Assembly: GCA_001939145.1 (NCBI GenBank)
Contig: LSRX01000418.1
Span: 92,827-156,826 of the forward strand
DNA from: Symbiodinium microadriaticum
Taxonomy: Eukaryota; Sar; Dinophyceae; Suessiales; Symbiodiniaceae
Direction: 5' to 3'
Length of the DNA stretch: 64,000 nucleotides
Shown here: positions 35,673-46,668 of the stretch, one piece after another
How the letters are laid out: each line of letters opens with the position of its first letter
Position numbering within the stretch: position 1 is the stretch's first letter
The notes under the pieces: model-generated
The model's database searches: none
Told to the model about the DNA's origin: nothing
The model's input: only the letters and a program-made list of their open reading frames with translations
Translations under genes and position numbers: made by a program

Positions 35673-38446
35673 TTATATATATATATAACATATGTGTATA
35701 CATGCAAAAACATGCAACCCACATGCAACCCCAACCCCCATGAACAAACGAAGGAACAACCAAGCAGTCCAGCCTCCGGTGCATAGTCCACGAAGTAGTT
35801 TCCGTCAGCATCAGTTGGTGGCGCCCAGCGGCCTGAAACCTAAGATCAGGGGTTCCAGTTTCAGCTGCAGCCTAAGCTCAACCCTAACCTCGAAATCCCG
35901 AAGCCTACAACCCTAAGCCCTGTAAATCTTATAAAGCCTAAGCCTACTCCTGTAAATACTCTGCACATCCTATACAGTCTAAGCCTACTCCTATACATCC
36001 TGAAGCTAAGACCTCTGAAACCCCTAAGACCGAATATTCAAGCTGAGATCTTGAGATGACGATAGGTTAAGCCCGTCCGCCTTGCAAATCTCGAAATTCC
36101 GCGGCTGAGGGAAACTTTTCGGATAGGTTACCTGGACCCTAAGGAACCTACCGTTTTAGGGTTCCTTACTTTGATTTCCTTATACAAGTCCTAAACAAGG
36201 CAAGTTCCTCAGGGTCTAGGTAGGGTGAAGGGTTACCCTACACCCTAAACCCTTTTGCAACCAGGACTCTCGCAGCCAGCCGAAACCCTAAACCCTAAAC
36301 CCTAAAACCCTAACCCCTAAACCCTAAACCCCTAAACCCTAAAACCTAAACCCCAGAGGTCGGCAAGAGTCTATCAGGGTTTCTTACAAGGCACACCCGA
36401 AGTGCAGGGCCCAAAGGGCCTCGGGAAGCCTTCCAAGTGGACAGCTTGCCCGCCGGAATTCCGATTAGGGTGTAGGGTTTAGGATTTAGGGTTTTAGGGT
36501 TTAGGATTTTAGGCCGGAATTGCGGTTTGGTTTCTCCCTCCTACATAGCAAAGCAAGGACGCGCTCGCATTGCAGGGTTATGAAATTCCGTTTAGGGTTT
36601 AGGGCCAGTTTAGGGTTTAGGCTGTTTAGGGTTTAGGGTTTTAGGGTTTTAGGGTTTAGGAGCACGTCGAATCGAAAAACACTTGCTGACCAGTTGCCAT
36701 CACGGACAGCTTGTTCTCCCCTGCTACCGTCAGCAACTCCAGAGAAACAGCAACAAGCTTCTGTCCACCGATGTTAATTCGGAGCACGTCTTCGGGCAGA
36801 CCCGGGGTGGGATATAGGCTATATAGACTCACATCGTTTCGCGAACCAATGCAAAGTTCAAGGTTGTCGCCTGACGGCATCTCGTCCTCGGGGTCCAGGA
36901 CCCTTGGCAACTCCGTCTCTTGGAATCCTGCGTCCAGGAGGGACTCATGCCCATAACCCCGTTCCTGGCTTGCTGGATTTCCGGCGCCAAGACAACTTGT
37001 TGAGCGTTATGGCATATAGTTGGTCCTTAATCAACCCTAAACTCTAAAGCGTGAAAGTTAAAATTTAATCACTCAGTGCTCAAGCTGCGAGGAGCTCAAC
37101 GGCACGTATATCTGCCAGGCGCAGGTACCAGAGCTCAAACGAAAGCATAATCATCATCCGGATCAGAGGGGCTCTGTAAGGCTGCTCCACCAACATGCAG
37201 ACTCGACGGTCACGCTGGCTGTCCCGGAACCGGCGTAACCAATCCACGAGTGGCATGAAGACCTGCACAAGGGTTTATTTGTTGGGAATAAAATACACAA
37301 CTCATGCTAAAGGGAAATCCTTCTTTAAATATGTTTATCATGCATGCGTTCGGGATCTTCTTTCGGTGCCTCTGGGGAGTAGTCGACAAAGAGCTTCATG
37401 TCAGGCGCACTTTCGACATTCCATGGGCCCGGGTCACAGTATCCAGCCAGCAGTTTGCTGAGGCGGTTCTCCCCAGCCACACCGAATAAATCGGGAGAAA
37501 CCGTAATAGTTTTCTGTCCCCCGATATCCACTTGCAGAATCTTTGTCCGAAGTTTGTCGGGGATAATGCTACCCTTGCCTCATGCTACAGGTAGGAAGGA
37601 AAGAAACAGGGGTCTGCTTTCTGGAGTCCCTTTTCGAACAGAAGGGAACACAAACCACAAAAGTCAATAATTAAGATCCCCCCATAGGATCAACCCCTAG
37701 GGTCTACGTACCCAACCAGCAAATACTGTGGCCTTAACGTAATCCCTATATAGGTACTTTGCAGCCAACGTATCTACTGTTTGAGCACATGGACAATTAT
37801 GGTAGCCAAGTTGCAGTGTATTACGTGGTCCACTTGAAGGCTAGTGCTTGGCTGCGGAAGGTTGCAGGCACGCTGCCGCGCTTCAGCAAGAACCGGTGCT
37901 GGCAATTCTGAGTCCTCAAAACCAGCGTCCAAGAGGTCCTCGTTTTAGGTGTTTGAGGTTTATGGTTTAGGGTTTTGAGATTTTCAAGAGCCAAGCTGTC
38001 ACGGGTTTAAGGGTTTGGGGTTGGGGGGCTTCGGCTTTCGGTGCGCAAGGAGATAGATCCTCGTGAGAATACCCCCGGTCGAGCAGTTCTCCAGCTTTGA
38101 TCCCTGCGAGACGAATGAAGTGCAGCCCATAGGATAGGAAGATCATCATTCGGATGAAAGGGGGACGGTAGCGGGGCTCCACCGCGACGTCGATCACCTC
38201 ATCACGCTCACTGTCACGAAAGTGGCGAAGCCAGTTGAGGAGTGGCACGAAGACTTCTGGAGAGTAGTCCACAAAGACCTCCCAGTCGCTTTGAGCATCG
38301 TCACATCTTGCAAACGGATCGTCACATCTTGCAGTCATGTCAGAAAGCCGATTTTTGCCGGCAACACAGAAAAGGTCCGGGGACACCACAACAACTTCTT
38401 CACCGCCAATGTCGAGCCTAATGCGCCTCGTGCCATGTTCGGCCAT
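34459..38446 (-). CDS. Protein with three tandem BTB/T1-like domains, 9 exons (about 485 aa)
   Basis: Exons (high to low coordinate): 38446-38060, 37938-37894, 37573-37370, 37262-37089, 36964-36691, 35832-35774, 35107-35051, 34938-34804, 34581-34459 (TGA). All join in frame. Donors are GA, GT, GC, GC, GT, GC, GC, GA; all acceptors are AG|G. The product repeats one module three times: a beta-strand motif with IGG (residues 13-15, 161-163, 335-337), then FVDYSPE or FVDYAPE, then VFxPLxxWLRxFRDS, then IRMM..LS, then RLAxI...ELL, then GYxxExLLDAGF/Y. This resembles the BTB/POZ or potassium-channel tetramerisation (T1/KCTD) fold, a protein-interaction domain; no membrane segment is seen, so a cytosolic adaptor is likelier than a channel. 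The ATG at 38446 follows an in-frame TAA. Module 1 lacks the PE|VF intron that modules 2 and 3 have. The exon 2-3 junction is the least certain. Exact function is unknown. Confidence 0.8.
34588..34702. repeat. (GTA)n/(GTG)n/(GCA)n microsatellite in the last BTB-gene intron
   Basis: Lies inside the intron 34582-34803. The variable run begins only a few bases from the AG|G acceptor at 34582-34583. Confidence 0.95.
35598..35688. repeat. (CT)n/(TA)n microsatellite in a BTB-gene intron
   Basis: Within intron 35108-35773. Confidence 0.95.
36130..36222. repeat. Palindromic element, family H, copy 2, inside a BTB-gene intron
   Basis: TACCTGGACCCTAAGGAACC at the left and GTTCCTCAGGGTCTAGGTA at the right; lies within intron 35833-36690. 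Confidence 0.8.
36280..36660. repeat. Telomere-like blocks in a BTB-gene intron, both orientations
   Basis: CCCTAAA units at 36284-36352, then TTTAGGG units at 36472-36510 and 36592-36660. The last block ends about 30 bp from the exon 36964-36691. Confidence 0.9.
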
Positions 38447-38741
38447 GCTGGAGAGGCGTGATTAGAGCAACGCGCCGTCACCATCCGACTGGGCTAAGGA
38501 CGTTCATTGGATCTCAGAGATCTAACCTAGAGACTCCAATTGTTGCTTCAATGATAAACCTACTGCTTCCGTGATAAGCGGCTCCCCGAACAACGGATGC
38601 TCAGTCTGTGGCATTAATAAGGTCTGCAGTATCTTCAGGGTGCAGCAGGTTCTGCTTCTGCTGCACTACAGCACGGTACTGGCTGTGCTGGTATGCTTAA
38701 CTCAGGTACGGATATGGCAGACTGGGCAGTCAGCAGTCATC

Positions 38742-38984
38742 TCAACCTAAAACCCTGTTGCATGTAGTGAGAGATAAAATAACTTCTGCAACCTTCGCCC
38801 TCGAATCAAAGTGCAGGATACATTGACCATCAAAGCTCGAAAACACATAACCGATGCCCCCTCCAAAGTCAATGTCAAATGTGATTATTCTGATCCCTAC
38901 CCGGGTGTCCGAAGCCTGAAAGCAGCAAGCGGCGGACTTGACATGTTCGGCTGCTCGGGGGTCAACGACGACAGGGATCCCAGA
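38742..38984 (-). CDS. Candidate exon without a start codon, upstream of the BTB gene
   Basis: The frame between TGA at 38987-38985 and TGA at 38744-38742 is open for 80 codons and reads like real protein: IPVVVDPRAAEHVKSAACCF, then RVGIRIITFDIDFGGGIGYV, then FSSFDGQCILHFDSRAKVAE. It contains no ATG. AG|G-type acceptors and GC/GT donors lie near both ends (for example a GC after the DSR codons). It sits about 300 bp upstream of the first BTB exon on the same strand, so it may be the last exon of a neighbouring gene or a 5' exon of the same gene. Family not recognised. Confidence 0.35.
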   Translation of the reverse strand, partial: SGIPVVVDPRAAEHVKSAACCFQASDTRVGIRIITFDIDFGGGIGYVFSSFDGQCILHFDSRAKVAEVILSLTTCNRVLG

Positions 38985-39580
38985 TCAGAGATGCTAGGAA
39001 GACCCTTTATCCATCAACAGCTCAATGAAATACCTAGCCCTGCCAGCATTAGATGACACGCCAACATAGCCAACTAACCCAGACATAACTTCAGCTCACC
39101 TCAAACCAAACAACAAAGAATCCTATGCCCAAAACCCTCAGTCCACTCTGATGCCTTCACATCACGGATGGAGGTGCTTTCGTGGCCCTCAAACACCAAG
39201 AGCTCACGGCCTACCCATGGTGGCTACTTTACAGGGACCTCATAGGTCGATTAATTAGTTGAGTGCTGTGAATCGGGAAGTTGTTTCGGGTTGCCATAGA
39301 GTTTTGGACGTTTTACGTGGCCTTGGGGCTTCTTGAAACAAGTAGCAAACTGTTGAAAGGATTCTTTGTGTTTTCACGCTTTAGAGTTTAGGATTAGTTG
39401 AGAAGGTTGTTCGGGGCATCAGGGGTTTGTTAAAACGGGGCTTCCTTACCTGGCGGTCTTCATCATAAGAAACCTACTGCTATTCACCCGAAACCATACC
39501 TTTTGCCGTAGGCTTCTCTCGCCCGGAACTGCCGAAACCGTATGTAAACCCTGAACTCGCCTATTATTATCCTTAGGCTC
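38985..39580. other. No supported gene
   Basis: Unique sequence with no repeat or protein-like frame noticed. Confidence 0.4.
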
Positions 39581-39587
39581 ACCTGCA

Positions 39588-39684
39588 GTTGATGATATGA
39601 ATCCCGCATGACCCATAATGAGGAAAATACCATAATTCCCATAGTCTAGGGTCGTTAAGGCAATGCAGGATTTAAATCATCAAC
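39588..39684. repeat. Palindromic element, family C, copy 1
   Basis: GTTGATGATATGAATCCCGC at the left and GCAGGATTTAAATCATCAAC at the right; interior CATAATTCCCATAGTCTAGG. Confidence 0.85.
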
Positions 39685-39991
39685 AGCATTTCCTAAGAGC
39701 CAGGGCCTGGGGTTTTGGAGCCTGCACAGGTCAGGGTGTCAATGGGGGGGGGGGGGTTCGGGTTCAAGCTTTCTGGGCTGGCTTGAGAATGGTATGATGG
39801 TGAGGGTTTCAGCATGCCGTCGGAGTAGTTGGGAATAGGACCGCCTTACTAGTCTCTATGTGAAATTAAGCCTGCTCTCATTATTAGAAGCTCCGTAAAG
39901 GTTTCGGGGATTTTTGAGCAAATAAGCGCATTTCCGCACCTCCTTTGCTGGGACTTACAGTGCGCCGAGGGGTGTGCTTGAAGCCCTCACT

Positions 39992-40100
39992 CAGAGACTC
40001 CAATATCCCTGAATTAGGGAATATACCTTAAATCATATTAGGGATCCTACTACTATTTTAAGTTATATTCTTTAAGATTAAGGGATATTGGAGACTCTGG
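39992..40100. repeat. Palindromic element, family F, copy 2
   Basis: CAGAGACTCCAATATCCCTG at the left and AGGGATATTGGAGACTCTGG at the right. Confidence 0.85.
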
Positions 40101-40553
40101 GTAGTTCGAAGCCCCTAACCCGTGAAGAGGAGGGTTTTATGGTGTATACTATCGTATTTTAACATATTCAGGAGCAATGATCTAGCTTCTGTACTTAACC
40201 CCTCCACCCCTACAACCCTGAACCTGAAATACCCATGCCTCTCTAGGAGTTGAATTTGGGCTTAGGGTTCATGGCCAGTACTGCGCATAACGACAAGCCC
40301 AAAACCCTAAGCCCCACTAACTGTAAAACGCCGAAACAAGACTTAAGTCAACCAGTTGCCAGGAAACAAACAGGATGCATGACCTCACAATCAGCCGGAA
40401 AACTGGTAAGCGCATTGCGCCAGAACTATCTTTCTTGCTTCTTGCCTTTCTCCTCGCCCATCCGGGAGAAGCTGAAGTAAAACTGCCGAAGACCGAGGAC
40501 TCGGACTCTTTAAAGCTTTAGTGCTTCCATCTCCGGTTTTACTGTTGATGATA

Positions 40554-40653
40554 CAAATCCTGCATGACCTTAAGGACCCGAAAATGTGTGGGAATTGTGG
40601 TATCTTTCTTGTATCTTTCTTAGCATGGGTAATGCAGGATTTATATCATCAGC
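40554..40653. repeat. Palindromic element, family C, copy 2
   Basis: GTTGATGATACAAATCCTGC at the left and GCAGGATTTATATCATCAGC at the right. Confidence 0.8.
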
Positions 40654-40889
40654 CGTAGGATTTAAGATTCGGGGTCAGCGAAGGGGCTCCATTGGGTTAG
40701 TGCCCGTGCATTTGCTGGGAAATGCTCGTTAGTAGCTAGTAGTTCCTATAAGAATATTTACGAAAATTAATTTTGTAAAGACGGTACCAAAAGTTCTTTA
40801 AGGGGCTCAGAAACTATAACCTCTGCATGTATGTGACCGGGTGGTACGTAGGTTTGCAGTTACGTCCTACGTTCCCTGCAGCTTCAAGT

Positions 40890-40997
40890 GGGTAGTTCTC
40901 TAAATTAGGGACCCCTTTTAAAAAGGTCCCAGAAATAGTACGGCACCCTTATAAACAGGACCCAACAAGAGACCCTAGTTTAATTAGAGAACTACCC
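40890..40997. repeat. Palindromic element, family E, copy 3
   Basis: GGGTAGTTCTCTAAATTAGG at the left and TTAATTAGAGAACTACCC at the right; intact, without the telomere-like insert seen at 27267. Confidence 0.85.
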
Positions 40998-41045
40998 AAG
41001 TAGGTTGTGGGGGAGTCAGGGTTCTTCATGACGCGAAAACAAATG

Positions 41046-41244
41046 TAACCATAGGCTCCCATACGGTTGATGATATAAATCCTGCATTACCCAGAATAAG
41101 GAATATACCATAATTCCCATAGTTTAGGGTCCTTAAGGTAACGCAGGATTTTCATCATCCACCGTGGTAGTTCCTTTTTAGGGGGTACCTTATAGGATCC
41201 TAAATATAAGCCACAAGAAAGAACTACTATGGAGCCTATGGGTA
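41046..41244. repeat. Family B element (copy 5) split by an inserted family C element
   Basis: Outer arms TAACCATAGGCTCCC and GGAGCCTATGGGTA belong to family B. At the left arm the sequence switches to GGTTGATGATATAAATCCTG (family C, about 41063-41166) and returns to family B at GTGGTAGTTCCTTTTTAGG. Confidence 0.9.
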
Positions 41245-42179
41245 GGGCTCTAGAGTCCCGCAACCCGTTCACAAGGGACTCGGACTGCTGAAAACCCTAA
41301 GCCCCGAAACCCGGAATCCCTAAACCCGGAACCCTAACCTCTAAAACGTGCACCCAGCGTCTACGCTTGAGCCTCCTTTGGTCCAGCAAGGCTCACAATT
41401 GCCAGGTCGGGCCATAATACTTAGAATTGGCTTTCGGGTGATATTGTGGCATAATAATTATGTACGGTGAAAATTTCGGGGACATACAAGTGCAGTGGCC
41501 TAGTCGCGGACTACGAAGGACACAACACAATTAGGTTTGAGGGTTGCTATAGCAACCACCTGTGAACCGACAAAAACAGGGGCGCTAAAGTGAAAAACCC
41601 AAACACGTTTCGAAGTAATCGGCTGAGCCAAACCCGAGCACTGAAACCGAATTAATAAACTCCCCTGCCTCAAAAGGGAATACCATGGAGATTCAAGCCC
41701 TTAAAAGACAGGGGATCATTAATCAGGATACCAAACCCACCAACCCTGCTTTAAACCACCATGGCCAACCTTGTTGTAAGCTCGTAATACAAACTTCAAC
41801 GCGTAATATCAGGACAACATGGTGCTCATGGCAGTTGGAGATAGGTCCCCACAGCTACAGAAACATCTGTATGATGTAGACTCTATGTAGACTCCTGGCT
41901 TACTGCTACTGGTAACACCCGTCCTGTAACAGGCAACAAACTAGGAATCTGCTTCAGAGTCCTGAGATTACAGCCCTTAAGGAAAGGGGCTCACGAACCA
42001 TGGGTCATTTTCCCCTAAAACCCAAATCAGCCCCACAAACCCATTCCCGTAACCCTCGCTAGCCCAAAGCATTAAATCCTGAACCGCGCAACCCTAAACT
42101 TATATACATCCTAACACCTGTAGCTCCAGACGCACTATACATCCTAAACCGTACAACCCCCGTAGACCCTGACACCACT

Positions 42180-42475
42180 ACCCTAAAATAAACCCTAAAC
42201 CCTAAACCCTGAATCCCTAACACCACTAAGGGGGTGCTGTTAGGGTTCCTTTAAATCCCTCGTTGAAGGGACAAGAGGGGGGACCCCTAGAAGGGAGCCC
42301 TAATCCTATAATGCACTATATAACCCTTATATACCCCTTATATAGCGCTCATAAAGCCCCTAAATAAGCCCAAGGCTCCCTTATAAGGGTCTCTCCTTTA
42401 GTCCCTTGACTTCCTTTAAGGAACCTAATCCCTAAACCCTAAACCCGAAACCCGAAAGCCCTAAACCCTCCTCAA
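42180..42475. repeat. Large imperfect palindrome (42240-42428) between CCCTAAA blocks
   Basis: Left arm TAGGGTTCCTTTAAATCCCT..AAGGGACAAG pairs with right arm CTTTAGTCCCTTGACTTCCT..AAGGAACCTA; inner arms AAGGGAGCCCTA / AAGGCTCCCTTATA. Flanked by CCCTAAA units at 42180-42215 and 42428-42470. Confidence 0.7.
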
Positions 42476-43182
42476 AAGGACTACTGTAAGCTCCTCGGCC
42501 CTGTTCCTCGGCCCTTCTCGGCTGTCTGCTCCCACCTAGAGACTCTAGCAGCCCCCAACTAAGAACTATGCCTTAGTGGTTCAAGGTTTAGGGGTTTAGG
42601 GTTTGGGGTTTAAGGTGTCTTCCATGGTCCAGGGGCTTTGGAGTCTCTGAGCACCTGGCTCTACCTGAAAATGCCTCGAAACAGCAGACAGGAGTTCTCA
42701 TCTTTCGGGATAGTGTTTCGATTCCACGGGTTTGCTGAAGGTCTTATGGGTTCGCGCGGGCTTTCTCCTGGCTTTCCGGGGTCTGAGTGGGTTCTTTGAG
42801 GGTTCAGGACTACTTCGGTAGGGCCGTCCTGGATCGAACCACTTCCAACCCCAGGGGTGGTACGGACTCACAACCTTATCGACTACGTCTCGGGGTACAA
42901 GCAGTTGTAATGACTCGATCCGAACACACATGATTGCAGGATGCAGGGCTTCGCACGGCTAGACCAAGCAGTTTACCGGACACGTTGCCTGGTTCCTTGT
43001 TGGGGCTATATTAAAAATGATCATTCTTCCCTTATTGAGGTTTTATTATAACAAAAATGTAAAATTGTATCCAACAAGGACCCAGTTGCTCTATGCCGGA
43101 GCATGCGACGAGACAGCCACCATTACAGCTTCTACTCCGCTCGGCTTCATGCTGAAGCAACAATCAGGTGTAGGGCTTTCTT

Positions 43183-43279
43183 TACCGGTAGGCTCCATAG
43201 TAGTTCTTTTTTGGGGGTACCTTATAGGATCCTAAATAATATAAACCACAAAAAGGAACTACTATGGAGCCTATGGGTA
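43183..43279. repeat. Palindromic element, family B, copy 6
   Basis: TACCGGTAGGCTCCATAGTA at the left and TACTATGGAGCCTATGGGTA at the right. Confidence 0.85.
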
Positions 43280-43471
43280 GCTTGAAGAGAGGGCCGGTGT
43301 TCCAACTGCAGACACCACAGGCACCACCCCGAAGGGCTGGCGGGAGGAAGACAACAAGGCCACAAAAGGGGGCGGTGGCGGGATAGGGGTGGAGAGGGGA
43401 GCGGGGGGCAGCATCCCAGCATCGTAAATATACCTGCGTACGGACAGGCATAATGTACGTAATGTAGACAC

Positions 43472-43851
43472 CTGATTAACAGCATAGTCTTGCCTAACTC
43501 TTGGAGTTCGCTAGTCGTGGTGCCGGGGTTGAACTTTGCAAGGCTCTTGAGTGCTTGTGCCAATGATCTGCCTAGCCCTAAACCTGAAACCACAACAACT
43601 TCTATGGGCTTGAGGTTTAGGCTTCTATGAATTTGGGGTTCAGGGCTATTTGACCCGTCGGACCTCCTGCCTGATGTTCCATGCTGAAAATATTCGTTTT
43701 CGACATAAGGACTGTGCAACGAGCTCTGCATTGAGCTAGTCGAAGACTGGCCACAACTTGGCCCTTTTTCAAAGACTCTTGACGAGGGCTCAGGAGGCAA
43801 TCGAGGTGTCGGAAGAGATTCTTTGCAGCAAACCACACCCGAAGGATCCAT
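43472..43851 (-). CDS. Candidate 5' exons of an unrecognised gene
   Basis: A start at 43851 opens MDPSGVVCCKESLPTPRLPP and a Ser/Pro-rich stretch of about 65 residues that reads like protein, followed by telomere-like intronic sequence. A second exon at 43571-43472 has an AG|GC acceptor and a CAG|GT donor and encodes AQALKSLAKFNPG then SELQELGKTMLLI. The donor of exon 1 is ambiguous (several GC/GA/GT choices near 43660). Downstream at about 42760-42905 (minus) another protein-like segment reads VVDKVVSPYHPWGWKWFDPG and may be a later exon, with palindromic element 43183-43279 in between. No family recognised; this could also be a decayed gene. Confidence 0.35.
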
Positions 43852-44739
43852 TTCGTAAGTCCAGACGCAGCGGAACTAAGGTTTCTGTTTCTTAAAGAGC
43901 ATCAGACACTTTGGATGGATCCTCAGGGAGCAGGCAGTGACCGGGCAGCGCTGAGCTCGACGACGTGCGGCAACGCCGCTTCGTGGACTCAACGGCATCC
44001 TATATAGAGGCCTGAATGATTCGAAGGGCTTCACGGCATGTTGTTGTACTAAGTATGCTGCATACAAGGAACCCCCAAAATAAGTATTGCTACTTATACA
44101 GGCCCCTATATCGCACAGGGCAACAATGCCATTCTCAAAAAATGCCCCTCTGGCATCTCAATCAAAAAACGTGGCTGAACGCCACGAAGGACTTCGTTTA
44201 GGGTTGAGGGTTTAGGGTTCCCATATAGTCAGCCGCGTTTGGGATTACCTGGTGTTCTCAGTATGCTGGGTACCCGGAATTTCTACGAAAGCCCCATTTG
44301 CCAAAGCCCAAGGGGCTTTGGCTTCCTGCCAGGCACGTGAAATACACAATGGCTACGGTGGAGGGTGTAGGGTTCACGGTTAAGGGTCGGAATCAATATG
44401 GTCCAAGGTTTAGGCTAGTTTTGGTTTCACAGTCATGTGGCAGACGGTGCTGGGCTCAAGCGGTGTACTAGCACATGAAACAATTGCCACCCAGCACGCC
44501 AGATTCACAAGTATCAACGCCATGCACCCCAACAACTCATGCGTATGTGTTAACCTATACTGTGGGGCTTGGCACAATAATGCAAACAAAAACCAGCAAC
44601 GTTAAGCCCAGACCCCGGTCCCAAACCCTGAGCCCTCAATGCTGCAGTCTGTGGAATACTCGCGAAACCAATCGCGGAAATGCCGGGGTCGGGAGATAAA
44701 TAGAGATAGTATTCCTGTGTCGTCTGTGCATATCTATGA

Positions 44740-45650
44740 AATACTCTACAAAAGAGTAGCGGTGCCATCCCTGCGGCTCTTTCATCTGAGAAAAGATTTG
44801 CCGGATGCTGGCTGAGGCCTCTTACAGCTCGCAGTCCACGGCGTCTAAGCCGAATACATCGTTCGGGCAAAATAGGATGGAACGCAGAAGGTGCGTTCTG
44901 CTGATCCAGGCATGCGGCATGACCGTGAAGATGTCATCCATTCTTATGCCTTTCTATAAGGCGCTGACTGTAGCTTTTGCCTTCCAGCGCAAGCGCTGGT
45001 CAAGGGTGTTCTAGCCCATCAAGGTTCGAATCAGCATGTTTTTGGATGGTAGCTACATGATACCATGGCTCGGGACACGGACCATGATCTTCAACACCCC
45101 CTGGCAAAAGTTAAGGAGAAGGTTAGGCGAAGGTGCCACCGTGAGCGTTCGAGGTGTCCAGTGCCGGATGTATTCAACAGTGTAAGTCAAAGACGGGGCC
45201 GAAGTCCCTAAGTAGTTGGGACAAAGGCATTCAGTAGGAATGTTCTGCAAAGCTCACACGAGGACGACTATGAAAATGGCGAGATAGTACTCATGCTTCA
45301 AAACCGTAAATAGAAACCTCCAACCCTGAACAGCAGTACACGATGCAATACGGAAGATGTCTTTCCAGGGGTCCATTCCTGGACCCTGAACCTCACGTTG
45401 CTGGTCATCATCAACTTCTCCTTTAAAACACTTGCTCGTTCTGCCAAAATGGGCTGTTCTCATTGTAGCATCTGTTGGGAGGTTGCTATCCGCAAAACGC
45501 AACCATCATGTAGAACAACCACCACATCCCCGTGCCAAACGCACAGGGGATGCCAGAATCCTTCTAGAAGCAGCCGCGAGAGGACTATGCCATTTGGCCA
45601 CGTATTCCTGCAGGAAGATCACGAAAATTTTGCTGCATCCCCATAGCTGA
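44740..45650 (-). pseudogene. Cluster of protein-like fragments broken by stops
   Basis: Going down the minus strand, one frame gives DQQREVQGPGMDPWKDIFRI then GWRFLFTVLKHEYYLAIF (45420-45254) and ends at TGA. The same frame reopens as YTVEYIRHWTPRTLTVAP then LLLNFCQGVLKIMVRVP (45200-45053). A further fragment reads RMDDIFTVMPHAWISRTHLL (about 44960-44900), hits TAA after DAVDCEL, and continues as ASASIRQIFSQMKEPQGWHR. The pieces could be exons with missed splice sites or a decayed gene. Not recognised. Confidence 0.2.
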
Positions 45651-46529
45651 CGGCGGTCTTGATGAACAAACTCGGATTAAGCCTCACCCGCAGAGCCATA
45701 GCCGCCATAAATCCTGTACCCCTCAGACCCGTTATAGACCCCAAACCCTACAGCTCCACTTTCACAGACTCACAGACCCTCGGCCTTAAACCCCCCCATG
45801 TTGGGTTATTATAACTGAGGGCCTCAACACAGTAATCTACTTTATGCCTAACTGGACTCTGGGTAACTTCAAAACCGAGCGTTTGCGTGACGTTGATGAG
45901 GTGCCGGGTTAGCGCGTGCTCGAACCCCACAGATGTTATTATGCTCTTCCCCTCAAGTTGAACACCAAAAGCACGAAATCGCAGAGCGAACATTTCCTGA
46001 AGAATGACACCCCTAAACCGTAAACGCTTTGCAGAACTATGAACGCCAGGACTGCGGTTGGATTGTTCCTGTGCTCACGGAGGCCCTGGCGCGGATATGA
46101 AGTGTGTAGCGTTTTAGGTTTAGGGTGGGAGACAATGGCATGTAAGCAAGTTCAAGAGCACTTGATCTGAAGATGGTTGCTGCTGACAGACAACCCCCTG
46201 CACAATCCCACACCTTAATTTGTCGGTTAGCCCTAGCTTCAAGCCTGAAGATATAGAATATTAACCAACAAGCTTTCGGGCGCACATGGCAGCAAGCAGC
46301 GGCTCTGATTACTGCTGCCTCAAAGTATAAGCTCTAAGGCCCCAGTAGCTCTAACGCCCTAAACCTGAAACCCTAAACCGCGTCAGTTGGGCATCTTGGC
46401 ACGAGCTCTCAGGTGCGTCTAGCAACAGAAATTGTGCTCCTGGACTTCGCATGTGCGTAACTCGTTAATCTACTACAAAACAACAAATAATCATCGTAAT
46501 AGTAGCAGCTATTTATAACAGAAACAACA

Positions 46530-46668
46530 ACAACACTACTACTACTACTACTACTACTACCACCTACTACTACCACCTACTACTCCTACTACTACTCCTA
46601 CTACTACTCCTACTACTACTCCTACTACTACGACTACTACTACTACTACTACTACTACTAGTAGTAAA
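46530..46668. repeat. (ACT)n microsatellite
   Basis: Long CTA runs with CTC and CACCTA variants. Confidence 0.97.

Noticed and set aside
42816..42895. tRNA-like stretch on the minus strand (GGTTCGATCC preceded by a GTAGTCGATAAGG-like arm)
   Set aside because: The T-stem and anticodon stem do not pair; the stretch also reads as a protein-like frame (VVDKVVSPYHPWGWKWFDPG).
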